Below are positions 26,835-35,855 of a stretch of DNA of 64,000 nucleotides, piece after piece. How positions within the stretch are numbered: the first letter of the stretch is position 1; each line of letters opens with the position of its first letter. Source of the DNA: Planctomycetota bacterium (GTDB lineage Bacteria; Planctomycetota; SZUA-567; H5-PLA8); NCBI GenBank assembly GCA_015075375.1, contig JABTUM010000001.1:739201-803200 (forward strand), given 5' to 3'. The notes under the pieces are model-generated. The model had not been told where the DNA came from. It did no database searches and saw nothing but the letters and a program-made list of their open reading frames with translations. The translations under genes and the position numbers were made by a program.

Positions 26835-27902
26835 GTGAGCCATCCGCTCCAAGGTTCCAAGCCCGGAGAATCCACCGCTCACCTGCCCGCGCTTCAGCCT
26901 TCGGGCGAGGTTCTGGTCACGGGCGGATGCGGCTACATCGGCAGCCACGCCGTCCGCGCGCTCTGCGAGGCCGGCTATTCCGTCGTGATCTTCGACAACC
27001 TCTACACCGGGCACCTCGAAGCCGTGATGGGCGCCTGCGACTTCAAGCTTTACCAGGGCGACCTGCGCGACGAAAAAGCCGTCGAATCCGTTTTCAAGCA
27101 GCACAAGATTTCGGGGGTACTCCATTTCGCGGGACTCACGCTTGTAGGCGAATCCGTCCGCGACCCGGAGACCTACTACGGCGCCAACGTCACCGGCGGC
27201 CTGAACCTGCTGGCCGCCTGCAAGCGCTACAAGGTTCCGCGCTTCATTTTCAGCTCCACGGCCGCCGTGTACGGCAATCCGCAAGCCTCCCCGATTGCCG
27301 AGGATCACTCGCTGCGCCCGATCAATCCCTACGGGCGCACCAAGCTAGCCTTCGAGCACGCGCTCGAAAGCTACCACGACGCGCACGGCATCCGTTTCGT
27401 TACGCTGCGCTACTTCAACGCCGCCGGCGCGCATCCCAGCGGCGACATGGGCGAAGCTCACGACCCCGAATCGCACCTGATTCCCAACGCGTGCCGTGTG
27501 GGCCTCGGACAACTCGAACGCCTGACCGTGTACGGGAAGGATTACGAGACGCCCGACGGAACCGGCATCCGCGACTACATCCACGTCTGGGATCTCGCGC
27601 AAGCCCACGTCGCCGCGCTCGAATACCTCGCCGCGGGAGGGGAATGCGGCGCCTTCAACGTCGGCACCGGGCAAGGCCATTCGGTGCTGGAAGTGATCCG
27701 CGCCGTCGAACGCGCCAGCGGCCGCAGCATACCCTTCACAGTGGGCGAACGCCGCCCCGGCGACCCGCCGCGCCTTGTCGCCGATCCCGCGCGCCTGCAG
27801 GCGTCACTCGCCTTCAAGCCCGCGCGCAGCGATCTCAAGACGATCTGCGAAGACGCCTGGCGCTGGCACTCCAACCATCCCCATTTGTACGGGAAGCCCT
27901 GA
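26835..27902 (+). CDS. galE: UDP-glucose 4-epimerase
   Basis: The protein has 355 residues from a GTG start. GalE interconverts UDP-glucose and UDP-galactose with bound NAD. The Rossmann motif 'VTGGCGYIGSHAV' begins near residue 30, after a 28-residue extension. The catalytic 'YGRTK' carries Tyr and Lys, 'FIFSSTAAVYGNP' holds the catalytic Ser, and 'RYFNAAGAHPSGDMGE' and 'VGERRPGDPPRLVADP' are GalE-type substrate motifs. It lies 27 bases after the FtsX-like gene and may be co-transcribed. It supplies galactose nucleotides for surface glycans, which fits the glycosyltransferase genes further along. Confidence 0.95.
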   Translation: MSHPLQGSKPGESTAHLPALQPSGEVLVTGGCGYIGSHAVRALCEAGYSVVIFDNLYTGHLEAVMGACDFKLYQGDLRDEKAVESVFKQHKISGVLHFAGLTLVGESVRDPETYYGANVTGGLNLLAACKRYKVPRFIFSSTAAVYGNPQASPIAEDHSLRPINPYGRTKLAFEHALESYHDAHGIRFVTLRYFNAAGAHPSGDMGEAHDPESHLIPNACRVGLGQLERLTVYGKDYETPDGTGIRDYIHVWDLAQAHVAALEYLAAGGECGAFNVGTGQGHSVLEVIRAVERASGRSIPFTVGERRPGDPPRLVADPARLQASLAFKPARSDLKTICEDAWRWHSNHPHLYGKP

Positions 27903-27932
27903 TTCGTTCGTTCCGTACAGGCTTTCCTTTTC
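27891..27932 (+). terminator. Possible terminator after galE
   Basis: GGGAAGCCCTG (27891-27901) can pair with CAGGCTTTCC (27919-27928) with one bulge, followed by TTTTCG. It overlaps the last codons of galE. The next gene is convergent, so a terminator is expected here. Confidence 0.35.
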
Positions 27933-27960
27933 GATTCTGCGTGGTCCGCCGTCGCGAAAT

Positions 27961-28947
27961 CTACTTTCCGTACATCACATACACCTTGGTTTTCTCGCGT
28001 TCGTTGTTCCATAGCCCGCACGAATACAGAAGATCCTTCTTGCCGTCGGCATTGAGGTCGCACGCCGTCAGCAACGGCGTCTGACCGTCGGGCACGACCA
28101 GCGTAGCGAGCTTCTTGCTCTCGCCGTTCGCCAGTTCGTAGTACGCGATCTCTTCTCCGCCCTCCGCGCGCTTGGCCACCCCCACGAATTCGATCACGCC
28201 GCGCGACTTCGAAGTTCCCGAATAGTCCCACGCCCACGCGCACTTCCGCGGCCGCTCGCCGTGAAACTTCAACACCTCGGCCATCGGCAATCCGCCTTCG
28301 GTGAACTTGATCCCGCCCGATCCGTGCGCGGTGCCCTTGAAGACCTTGAACTGCGCGCCGGCGAAGGTCATGTGCAGGAAGTCCAGCACGCCGTCGCCAT
28401 TCCAGTCGCCGCCGCCCGCGTACATCCCGTGATTCTTTTTCTCCATATCGAAGAAGACCTCCTGCTTGAACGACGGCTGCTCTCGGCTTTTGCCGTCGTT
28501 CAGCAGCAGGTATGCGCGCTGGTAGGTGTCCGAATAAACGAGGTCGAGGTAGCCGTCGCCGTTCCAGTCCACCGCCACCGGCTGCACCTGCCCGCTCGAC
28601 TTGCAGCCGCAGCCGACGCTCAATTCCGTCGCGCCTTCGAGCTTTACGCGCCAGCCGTCCGCCCACGCGAAGGCCGGCTGCTCGTTCGAGCCCTTGTTTG
28701 GAATCAGCCAGATCCCGCCGCGCGACGAATCCATGCCCAGCTTTGCGCCCAAGATCAGGTCGGTCTTGCCGTCGCCGTTGTAGTCCGCGGCGAAAGGACA
28801 ACCCTGGGCCTGGCCCGTGGTCAGCGCCACGCCTGCGGCATCGGCCAGCGCCACCGGCGCCGCGAAGAGGTCTTTCGGATCGCCTTCCGCGCCTATTGCG
28901 CTCGCCGCCAGCAGCACCAGGCCGACCGTCCATCGCGCGATTCGCAT
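27961..28947 (-). CDS. Secreted FG-GAP/VCBS repeat protein
   Basis: The ATG at 28947 (AAAGGGACG upstream) starts a signal peptide ('MRIARWTVGLVLLAASAIGA'); the protein has 328 residues. It carries four calcium-loop repeats of the beta-propeller type: 'DYNGDGKTDLILG', 'DWNGDGYLDLVYSD', 'DWNGDGVLDFLHM' and 'DLNADGKKDLLYS'. 'GCGCKSSG' adds three closely spaced cysteines. FG-GAP/VCBS proteins are extracellular beta-propellers that bind calcium and often carbohydrates or surface proteins. Such genes are very frequent in planctomycetes. The precise role is unknown. Confidence 0.88.
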   Translation of the reverse strand: MRIARWTVGLVLLAASAIGAEGDPKDLFAAPVALADAAGVALTTGQAQGCPFAADYNGDGKTDLILGAKLGMDSSRGGIWLIPNKGSNEQPAFAWADGWRVKLEGATELSVGCGCKSSGQVQPVAVDWNGDGYLDLVYSDTYQRAYLLLNDGKSREQPSFKQEVFFDMEKKNHGMYAGGGDWNGDGVLDFLHMTFAGAQFKVFKGTAHGSGGIKFTEGGLPMAEVLKFHGERPRKCAWAWDYSGTSKSRGVIEFVGVAKRAEGGEEIAYYELANGESKKLATLVVPDGQTPLLTACDLNADGKKDLLYSCGLWNNEREKTKVYVMYGK

Positions 28948-29040
28948 ACACGTCCCTTTCCGTTGCATGCCCCGCTATACGTACACGCCCGTCCGGCGCG
29001 GTGCCGCCCGCATATGATCCAAATCTGACTCAGAAAAAGC

Positions 29041-29784
29041 CTACTCGGACGCCTGCACCCGAAATGCTTCAGGCCGGCGCATAAACACCTCCCTGCAACT
29101 CGGGCAGCAGAAGCGGTATACGCGTCCTTCGTAGTTTACTTCGTAAGCCGGCTCGGCCGCGCGCTGCGGCAGCACCGCGCAGCGCGGAACGTCGCGATGC
29201 AGGCCCGACTCGGCCGCGTAGGCCGGGCCCGGCATCCGCTCCAGCCGCTCGCGGTGCGCGCGATCATCGGGTCCAGGCTCCGCGACCCAGACCCCCTTCG
29301 CGCCGCCCGGCGACAAGTCTTCGTCGGCCGCTCCCGTATTCGAAGCTTGCTGCAGGAAGTCGCATTCGAAGCGCCTCGCGTCGGGCTCGAAAACGAAATG
29401 GACGCGTGCGTGGTAGAAGTCGTGCGACGGGTCGTAGGTCGCGTTGCGGTACGCCATGTACAGTTCGTCGCCATCCAGCGTTCCCACGCCTTCCACCGCC
29501 GGCCAAGGGCGCACGTATTCCGAGCGTTCGAACCACGCGAAGCTGTATACGCGCCCGCCCGCCTGCAGGAACCAGACGCCGCCGTGGTGGTCCAGTGCCT
29601 CTGCCAGACCCGCTTCGGTCCAGCGGTACAGGACCGGCCCTCGCGCCAGGCGCGCGGCCAGACTTTGGGCTTCCGCCGCGGCGGGCGGCTTAACCGGAAC
29701 GTCTTCCGGAGCGCGTAAACGAACCGACCAAAGCACCAGCAAAGCCAGCGCGACACAGACCAGCGGACCGATGAACCCCTTCAT
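29041..29784 (-). CDS. Membrane-anchored protein with C-terminal YHS domain
   Basis: From the ATG at 29784 the protein has 247 residues with one N-terminal transmembrane helix ('GPLVCVALALLVLWSV'). The middle domain (about 40-180) is not recognised. The C-terminus, 'YEVNYEGRVYRFCCPSCREV', is a YHS/TRASH-like metal-binding motif (CCxxC), usually a copper or heavy-metal site. It is divergent from the lactonase gene, 157 bp away. A metal-sensing or metalloenzyme-maturation role is possible but not shown. Confidence 0.7.
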   Translation of the reverse strand: MKGFIGPLVCVALALLVLWSVRLRAPEDVPVKPPAAAEAQSLAARLARGPVLYRWTEAGLAEALDHHGGVWFLQAGGRVYSFAWFERSEYVRPWPAVEGVGTLDGDELYMAYRNATYDPSHDFYHARVHFVFEPDARRFECDFLQQASNTGAADEDLSPGGAKGVWVAEPGPDDRAHRERLERMPGPAYAAESGLHRDVPRCAVLPQRAAEPAYEVNYEGRVYRFCCPSCREVFMRRPEAFRVQASE

Positions 29785-29941
29785 GCCCCGCATTCTACGC
29801 GATCGCGATCCGCGCCTGCCACACCGGGTGCGTGAAGCCCGCATGAATCGTAAGGAAGCGTTCGGTTTCCGGCTGCAACGCGGAGCATCGAAGGTAGGCT
29901 ATGGAGGTACGCACCCGCTACTCGTTCAAGGAGTTTCCGCG

Positions 29942-30823
29942 ATGCCGAAGCAAGCCGAGCCGATCGTCAAACAAGGCGCGCATCTGGGCGAAGGCGCGCT
30001 CTGGGATCACGTCGACGAAGTGCTCTACTGGGTCGATATCCTGGGCTGCAAGGTCTTCCAGTACGAACCGCAGGGCGGAGAGAACCGCGCCTTCGACGTC
30101 CGGCATCACGTGGGTACGGTGGTCGTGCGCAACAGCGGCGGCCTCCTCGTCGCTCTGCAACCGGGCATCGCGTGCCTCGATCCGGAGACCGGGCACACCG
30201 AAATGCTGGTGAAAATACCCGAGGTTGACGCCGCCGCGCGCTTCAACGACGGCAAGTGCGATCCCGAAGGCCGCTTCTGGGTCGGCACGCTCACCTACAA
30301 ATTCGAGAAGGGCGCCGCTGCGCTATACCGCATCGGTCCCGACCTGAAGTGGACCAAGATGCTCGACGGCATCACGTGCAGCAACGGGATCGTCTGGAGC
30401 GGCGATCGGAACACGATGTATTACATCGACACGCCGACGCGGAAGGTGGAAGCGTTCGATTTCGATCTTCGAACCGGCAACATCACCACGCGCCGCACCG
30501 TGGTCAATGTCCCCGAAGAAAAAGGCTGGCCCGACGGCATGGCCATCGACAGCCAGGACCGCCTCTGGGTTGCCATGTTCGGCGGCGGGCGCGTCTGCGG
30601 CTTCAACCCGAAGACCGGGCAGTTGATCGGCGAGATCCTTATCCCCGGCGCAAAGAACATCACCTCCTGCGCCTTCGGCGGCCCCGCATTCACCGACCTC
30701 TACATCACCTCGGCAAAGGAACATCTCAAGCCCGACGACCTCAAAGCCCAGCCCAACGCGGGGCATCTCTTCCACTGCAAAATGGAAGTCCCCGGCGTCC
30801 CGGCCTATGAATTTGTGGGCTAA
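29942..30823 (+). CDS. SMP-30/gluconolactonase family hydrolase
   Basis: The protein has 293 residues from the ATG at 29942 (AAGGAG upstream); the open frame extends much further 5' but without coding character. SMP-30 enzymes are six-bladed propellers with one divalent metal that hydrolyse sugar lactones. The visible metal-site motifs are 'GAHLGEGALWDHVDEVLYW' (Glu), 'RFNDGKCDPEGRFWVGTL' (Asn/Asp), 'CSNGIVWSGDRNTMYYID' (Asn) and 'PDGMAIDSQDRLWVAMF' (Asp). Its neighbours, a Gfo/Idh/MocA dehydrogenase and a sugar isomerase-like protein, suggest that it opens lactones made by sugar oxidation. Confidence 0.93.
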   Translation: MPKQAEPIVKQGAHLGEGALWDHVDEVLYWVDILGCKVFQYEPQGGENRAFDVRHHVGTVVVRNSGGLLVALQPGIACLDPETGHTEMLVKIPEVDAAARFNDGKCDPEGRFWVGTLTYKFEKGAAALYRIGPDLKWTKMLDGITCSNGIVWSGDRNTMYYIDTPTRKVEAFDFDLRTGNITTRRTVVNVPEEKGWPDGMAIDSQDRLWVAMFGGGRVCGFNPKTGQLIGEILIPGAKNITSCAFGGPAFTDLYITSAKEHLKPDDLKAQPNAGHLFHCKMEVPGVPAYEFVG

Positions 30824-30853
30824 GGAGAGTGCGCTTAATTTCTGAATTACGAC

Positions 30854-30885
30854 GCGCGAACGATGCGCTTCGCTCCGCGCTTTTT
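30854..30885 (+). terminator. Possible terminator between convergent genes
   Basis: GCGCG (30854-30858) and CGCGC (30876-30880) are followed by TTTTT (30881-30885). The stem is short with a long loop, so this is only plausible as the end of the lactonase transcript. Confidence 0.3.
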
Positions 30886-30890
30886 CACGT

Positions 30891-31871
30891 CTACAACGCC
30901 ACCACCTTGCCCGTTTCCAGGCTCGTATTGATCGCCATGCAGATCTCGTGCGTCACCGCCGCGTCGGCGTACGTGCAGTAAACGCCCTGCGGGTCTTTCT
31001 TGCGCACGGCTTCCAGGAACGCTCGGTCTTCTTCCTGATACGCTTGGTTCGTGTTCTTGATCTTCTCTTCGCGCTCCGGAGTCTTGACGATCAGTTCGCC
31101 GTTGTTGTGCGTGACGATCAGATCTTCGAGCAGGAAATCGACGCCCGTTCGGTAACCCTGAGCGATATGTCCGGTGCCGGCGCAGAGCACCGCACCGTTA
31201 TCGAACGTCACCGTCGCGATCACGTTGTCGTGAATGTCGTGCTTCTCCCACTTTTTCGCACCGATCCCCTTCGCGCCCGCCGCGTACACGCTCACGGCCT
31301 TCCCGCCGATCAGGTGCCGCGCGATATCGACCACGTGCGTTGCCTGCTCGTTCATCTGCCCGCCCGACTGCGCCTGCTGCCGCCACCACATTGCCCCGGG
31401 GAATCCGCCCACCCAGAACGCGTACGCTGCCGAGATTTTTTTGCCGGCCATGCGAGCGCGCGCTTCCTTCGTGATCGCCGTACTGCGCCAGTTGTACCCC
31501 ACCGCCGCCACGATCCCGTGCTTGCGCACAGCCGCGTCAATCTCCACGGCCTTCGCGTTCGTCGTCGCCAGAGGCTTCTCCACGAACAGGCCAATCCCGC
31601 GCTCCGCGATCAACAATTCCTGGTTCGTGTGCGCGAACGGAGGCACACAGACGTACGCCGCATCCAGCGCGACCGTATCGAGCATCGTCTTCGTATCGGT
31701 GAACGCTTGCCCGCCGTACTGCTTCGCCGCCTTCCCCGCCGCTTCTTCGCTCACGTCGCAGAACGCCGCCAACTCCACGTCTTCCCACGTCGAAAGGTGG
31801 CCCAAATGCGCCCATTTCGCCACCCCGCCCACGCCCACGAATCCGATCTTCAATTTCTTCGCGCCGGCCAT
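30891..31871 (-). CDS. Gfo/Idh/MocA family NAD(P)-dependent oxidoreductase
   Basis: The protein has 326 residues with an AAGGAG ribosome site. The N-terminal Rossmann fold begins 'KIGFVGVGGVAKWAHLGHL', and 'VEKPLATTNAKAVEID' holds the conserved EKP lysine. The C-terminal alpha/beta dimerisation domain follows with 'GGQMNEQATHVVDIARHLIG'. These enzymes oxidise or reduce sugars, inositols or their derivatives using NAD(P). It is downstream of the TIM-barrel isomerase (77 bases) in an apparent two-gene operon. The substrate cannot be read from the sequence. Confidence 0.93.
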   Translation of the reverse strand: MAGAKKLKIGFVGVGGVAKWAHLGHLSTWEDVELAAFCDVSEEAAGKAAKQYGGQAFTDTKTMLDTVALDAAYVCVPPFAHTNQELLIAERGIGLFVEKPLATTNAKAVEIDAAVRKHGIVAAVGYNWRSTAITKEARARMAGKKISAAYAFWVGGFPGAMWWRQQAQSGGQMNEQATHVVDIARHLIGGKAVSVYAAGAKGIGAKKWEKHDIHDNVIATVTFDNGAVLCAGTGHIAQGYRTGVDFLLEDLIVTHNNGELIVKTPEREEKIKNTNQAYQEEDRAFLEAVRKKDPQGVYCTYADAAVTHEICMAINTSLETGKVVAL

Positions 31872-31948
31872 CTCAAGCTCCTTGAATGCCTCACCACCTC
31901 AAACCAGCAGCCCCGCCGGGTTGCATTTTTCCTTTTTACGTATGCACC

Positions 31949-32752
31949 TCACGCCTCGGCGATGCACGCCTTCAGGTACTTTACCGCCTTCGGCAGCGCG
32001 ATCTCCGGCTTGTCCGAAAGCCCGCATTCGAACGCCATGTAGCCCGTGTAACCCGCCTGCTTCAAGACCTTGAAAGAAGCTTTGAAATCGATATCGCCCG
32101 TTCCGGGCTCCTGCCGCGTGTTGTCGGCCAGATGCACGTGACCCAAAACGTCGGCCACGGCGCGGAAACTCGCCGGCGAGTTCGGCTGTTCGATGTGCAT
32201 GTGGAAGAAGTCCGCCATCACGCGCACGCCCTTCCCGCCCACCGCGCGACAGATCTCCGCGGCCTCCTCAACATTCTTCAACGAGTTCGATTCGTAACGG
32301 TTCAGCGGCTCCAGCAGCAGGCACGAACCCGCGCCTTCCGCGTGCTTCGCCAGGTCCGCGACGATATGCGTGAGCAGTTCCTTCTCGAGCTGGTGCTGCG
32401 TCTTGTACGGGGAAAGGTCCGGCAGGCGGTCGTTGTGATTGAAGATCGGCACCGTGATCGGCCCCGTCGCGCCCACCTCGCCGCAGAAATCGAGAAATCG
32501 CTTCAGCGTATCGACGCATGCCGCGCGCTTCTTCGGATCGGGATGCACCATCTCGGCTTGGAAGCCGCCGCAGATCGAACTTGGCCGAACCTTGCTGTCC
32601 TTAAGGATGCGCACCCGCTCTGCGCGCTGAACTTCGTCGTGCAGAGCGCCCCCCGCCAACTCCACGCCGTCGAACCCGTACTGCTCCAGCTTCTGCAATG
32701 CCGTCGCGAACGACTTCTCGCGCGCCAAGCCTTCCTGGCAGGACAGCTTCAT
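31949..32752 (-). CDS. Sugar phosphate isomerase/epimerase-like TIM barrel
   Basis: The protein has 267 residues from the ATG at 32752 (CAGGAGTGG upstream). It belongs to the xylose-isomerase-like AP_endonuc_2 superfamily. The metal-site strands are visible: 'GFDGVELAGGAL', 'CLLLEPLNRYESNSLK' (Glu), 'VRVMADFFHMHIEQPN' (Asp, His), 'VLGHVHLADNTRQEPG' (His) and 'YTGYMAFECGL' (Glu). Members epimerise or isomerise sugars such as tagatose, hydroxypyruvate or inosose. It is the first gene of an operon with the Gfo/Idh/MocA gene, divergent from an AraC regulator that may control both. Confidence 0.92.
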   Translation of the reverse strand: MKLSCQEGLAREKSFATALQKLEQYGFDGVELAGGALHDEVQRAERVRILKDSKVRPSSICGGFQAEMVHPDPKKRAACVDTLKRFLDFCGEVGATGPITVPIFNHNDRLPDLSPYKTQHQLEKELLTHIVADLAKHAEGAGSCLLLEPLNRYESNSLKNVEEAAEICRAVGGKGVRVMADFFHMHIEQPNSPASFRAVADVLGHVHLADNTRQEPGTGDIDFKASFKVLKQAGYTGYMAFECGLSDKPEIALPKAVKYLKACIAEA

Positions 32753-32841
32753 GGCTTCCACTCCTGGGGTGCGTTTGGGCCGTTCGTTCAATAACCCCCT
32801 TCCGGACCTAAGTCGCAATAGCAGGCTTATGACAAGGATAG

Positions 32842-32847
32842 TACAAT
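32842..32847 (+). promoter_or_regulatory. Candidate -10 box (TACAAT) for the AraC gene
   Basis: TACAAT lies 34 bases before the AraC start and overlaps the palindrome ACAATTGT. The -35 region is poor, which fits an activator-dependent or autoregulated promoter in this 129-bp divergent region. Confidence 0.4.
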
Positions 32848-32881
32848 TGTGATCCAGGCACCCCTTGGGGGAGGAGCAACC

Positions 32882-33724
32882 ATGCCCTATCTGGCTCACA
32901 ACCCGCCCCGCACGCCCTGGGTGCGCACCGACGAACCGCTTTTCTGGCTCGTCAGTGCCGGACACGAACTCTTCGCGCCCGGCGAAGATTACCTTCGCGA
33001 CGCCAGCCGGCGCCGCGATCCGCACTATGTGATTCAACTCACCTTGCGAGGCGAAGGCTTCTACGAACGCGAGGGCAAAACCACGCTCCTCAAGGCTGGC
33101 ATGGCCTTCATTGAAGAAATGCCCGCCGATTTTCGCTACGGCATCCCCGTACCGGCTCGCGACGTCTACGAGCACGCTTGGCTGGATCTCAACGGGCCGG
33201 CCGTCGAAATGGTCTGGCGGGATCTGATTCGACGGCACGGCCGCGTCGTTCACCTCGGCGCCGAAAACCCCGTCGCGCCGCTGCTCAAGACCGTCGTCTA
33301 CCAGCACGCGCAGCAGCGCCACCACGACCGCTACCGCCTTTCCGCGCAACTCTACGAAGTGGTGATGACGCTCCTGCACCGCCTCGACCGCCAGCGCGTC
33401 GCCGCCGCGCCGCTTGCCCAGCGCGCCGCCGCGCTGATCCACGCCCGCGGCCTGCTGCCCGACTGTTCCGTCGAAGCGCTCGCCGAAAGCCTCGACGTCT
33501 CGCGCGAACACCTCTCCCGCACCTTCCGCGAAGCCCTGGGCGTCAGCCCCGCCGATTACCTCGTCCAACACCGCCTCCGCCATGCCCGGCGCCTACTGCT
33601 CGAAAGCGATGCCAAACTTGAAGCCATCGCGCGAGCCAGCGGCTTCAGCGGAGCCAACTACTTCTGCCGCGTTTTTCGCCAGCACGTCGGACGCACGCCC
33701 GACGCTTACCGCAAGCTGGGATGA
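32882..33724 (+). CDS. AraC family transcription regulator
   Basis: The protein has 280 residues from the ATG at 32882, which follows GGGGGAGGAG. The N-terminal cupin-like sensor domain ('YVIQLTLRGEGFYEREGKT') fits AraC ligand-binding domains. The C-terminal domain has two helix-turn-helix motifs: 'SVEALAESLDVSREHLSRTF' and 'KLEAIARASGFSGANYFCRV', with the family ending 'RTPDAYRKLG'. It is transcribed away from the isomerase/dehydrogenase operon, which is its likely target; the FAD oxidoreductase 153 bp downstream is another possible target. Confidence 0.93.
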   Translation: MPYLAHNPPRTPWVRTDEPLFWLVSAGHELFAPGEDYLRDASRRRDPHYVIQLTLRGEGFYEREGKTTLLKAGMAFIEEMPADFRYGIPVPARDVYEHAWLDLNGPAVEMVWRDLIRRHGRVVHLGAENPVAPLLKTVVYQHAQQRHHDRYRLSAQLYEVVMTLLHRLDRQRVAAAPLAQRAAALIHARGLLPDCSVEALAESLDVSREHLSRTFREALGVSPADYLVQHRLRHARRLLLESDAKLEAIARASGFSGANYFCRVFRQHVGRTPDAYRKLG

Positions 33725-33877
33725 TGTTCGGCGTGGTAATCGGTGAAAGGTAACGCCCAAGGATCGAGACCGGAAGTCCAGCCGTCCGCTCACCCCTTAC
33801 GCTTCACTTTTCCCTTTCCGCTTCCGCCCCTCCCCGTAAAGTGACTCGGCCGCGAAACAGCAACCCGGAGACGCCCC

Positions 33878-35614
33878 ATGCGCAGCGAATCCTTCGACGT
33901 GGTCATCGTGGGCGGCACGCCGGGCGGCATCATGGCCGCCATCGCCGCCGCGCGGGCCGGATCGATCGCCGTCATCCTCGAGCGCACGTCGCACATCGGC
34001 GGATTGCCCGCCAACGGCCTCGGCGCCACCGACATCGCCACGCGCGGCGCCACGGCCGGGCTCTTCGTCGAATTCGTCGAACGCATTCGCGCGCACTACG
34101 TCGCGGCCTACGGGCCGGATTCCGAACAAGCCCGCCTCAGTTCCGGCGGCTACCACTTCGAAGCATCCGTCGCCGAGAAGGTGCTATTGGCGATGCTTGC
34201 CGAACAACCCAAGGTCGCCGTCCGCCTCGCGCGCCAGTTCGACGCGCAGCCCGCGAACCTCGACCTGGACGGAACGAGGATTGCGGCGTTGCGCGTCACC
34301 GAACGCGCCACCGGAGCCGCCGAAACCTACCACGGCAAGGTCTTCGTCGACGCGACCTACGAAGGCGATCTCGCCGCCGCCGCCGGCGTTCCGTTTCGAA
34401 CCCGCCGCGAAGGCCACGCCGAATTCAAAGAACCCCTCGCCGGTCGCATCTACAAGGTCTGGGGCGGCGAGGTCGGACCGGGTTCCACCGGCGAAGGCGA
34501 CGACGTCATCCAGGCCTACAACTACCGCCTCTGCCTCACCGACGACCCCACGCGCCGGGTGCCCATCGAAAAGCCCGCGCGCTACGACCGCGAAGAATTC
34601 GCTTCGCTCGCCGGCGACGTGAAGCTCAACCGCATCACCGGAACGTATCATGGCGAGCTGGAATTCGACGGCATCGGCCGCGTCGTCAACATGGTCCGCC
34701 TCCCCAATGCCAAAACCGACAGCAACAACCAGCACCAAGCCTTTATCTCCACCGACCTTCCCGAAGAAAACTACCCCTGGCCCACCGCCGATTGGACTTG
34801 GCGCGACGCGTTCGCGCAGCGCCTCAAGGAATACTCGCTGGGTCTGCTCTATTTCGCGCAGAACGATCCGGCGCTCCCCGAAACCTTCCGCGAAAAGTGC
34901 CGCCGATGGGGCCTCGCCAAGGACGAGTACACCGACAACGCCCACTTTCCGCGCCAGGTCTACGTCCGCGAAGGCCGCCGCATCCAGGGCCGCTACTTCT
35001 TCACCGCCCACGACGCGCTGCCCGTTCAGGAAAGCGCCCGCCCGCCCGTCCACGACTCCAGCATCACCGCCAGCCACTACCCTATCGATTCCCATGCCGT
35101 CCGGAAGCGGGAGGACGGCCGCTGCCACCTCGACGGCTTCCTCAGCCTCTCCACCAAGCCCTACACCGTCCCCTACGGCGTCATCGTCGCCGCGCAGATC
35201 GAGAATCTGCTGATCCCCGTCCCCGTCTCCGGCACGCATCTCGGCTTCAGCACGCTGCGCATGGAACCATGCTGGATGGCGCTCGGCCAGGCTGCCGGTG
35301 CCGCTGCGGCGCTTGCCGCGAAGACCGCTTCACCCGTCCCCGCCGTCCCCGTCGAACGCATCCAGCGCGCGCTCCTCGAACAAGGCGCGGTGCTTATTTA
35401 TTTCAAGGACGCGAAGCCCGCCGACCGCGGCTTCAAAGGCTTGCAATGGACGGCGCTGCGCGGAGCCGAACCCGCCTGGCAAGCGCGCCTGAACGATCCC
35501 ATCACCGAAGGCGAAGCCGCCCGCTTCAATGCCGCCGCGCATACAGCGGCCGCCTTCCGAGCCGGCGAGACCCGCGGCGCCTTCCTCGAACGCCTGTACG
35601 CCGCGCTCGGCTAA
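33878..35614 (+). CDS. FAD-dependent oxidoreductase (FAD_oxidored family)
   Basis: The protein has 578 residues. The N-terminal dinucleotide motif 'VVIVGGTPGGIMAAIAAARA' is followed by 'VILERTSHIGGLPANGLGAT', the pattern of the PF12831-type FAD oxidoreductases abundant in planctomycetes and Acidobacteria. 'FVDATYEGDLAAAAGVPF' and 'LIPVPVSGTHLGFSTLRMEP' are also typical. No signal peptide is visible. Substrates of the family are mostly unknown; the sugar-gene neighbourhood suggests oxidation of carbohydrate-derived compounds (inference). Confidence 0.9.
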   Translation: MRSESFDVVIVGGTPGGIMAAIAAARAGSIAVILERTSHIGGLPANGLGATDIATRGATAGLFVEFVERIRAHYVAAYGPDSEQARLSSGGYHFEASVAEKVLLAMLAEQPKVAVRLARQFDAQPANLDLDGTRIAALRVTERATGAAETYHGKVFVDATYEGDLAAAAGVPFRTRREGHAEFKEPLAGRIYKVWGGEVGPGSTGEGDDVIQAYNYRLCLTDDPTRRVPIEKPARYDREEFASLAGDVKLNRITGTYHGELEFDGIGRVVNMVRLPNAKTDSNNQHQAFISTDLPEENYPWPTADWTWRDAFAQRLKEYSLGLLYFAQNDPALPETFREKCRRWGLAKDEYTDNAHFPRQVYVREGRRIQGRYFFTAHDALPVQESARPPVHDSSITASHYPIDSHAVRKREDGRCHLDGFLSLSTKPYTVPYGVIVAAQIENLLIPVPVSGTHLGFSTLRMEPCWMALGQAAGAAAALAAKTASPVPAVPVERIQRALLEQGAVLIYFKDAKPADRGFKGLQWTALRGAEPAWQARLNDPITEGEAARFNAAAHTAAAFRAGETRGAFLERLYAALG

Positions 35615-35855
35615 CTGGCGACCGACCCCGCGCCGTCCTTGATCACGCTCCCTTGGTGTTAGGCCTCTATATATCGGTTCCCGGCGAGCAACGATCGATT
35701 CATGAAATCCCAGGAAAAGAGGGCTTTAGAGAACTGAGACCAAAGATCTAATGACTCCAAGCGGCGGTTACGGAACTCGTTTTACGTTTTACGTATCCGC
35801 GCGCTCCCGCTAAACCCAACTCGAATCCTTCGTCCGCTCCTCGCGAGGCCACGCC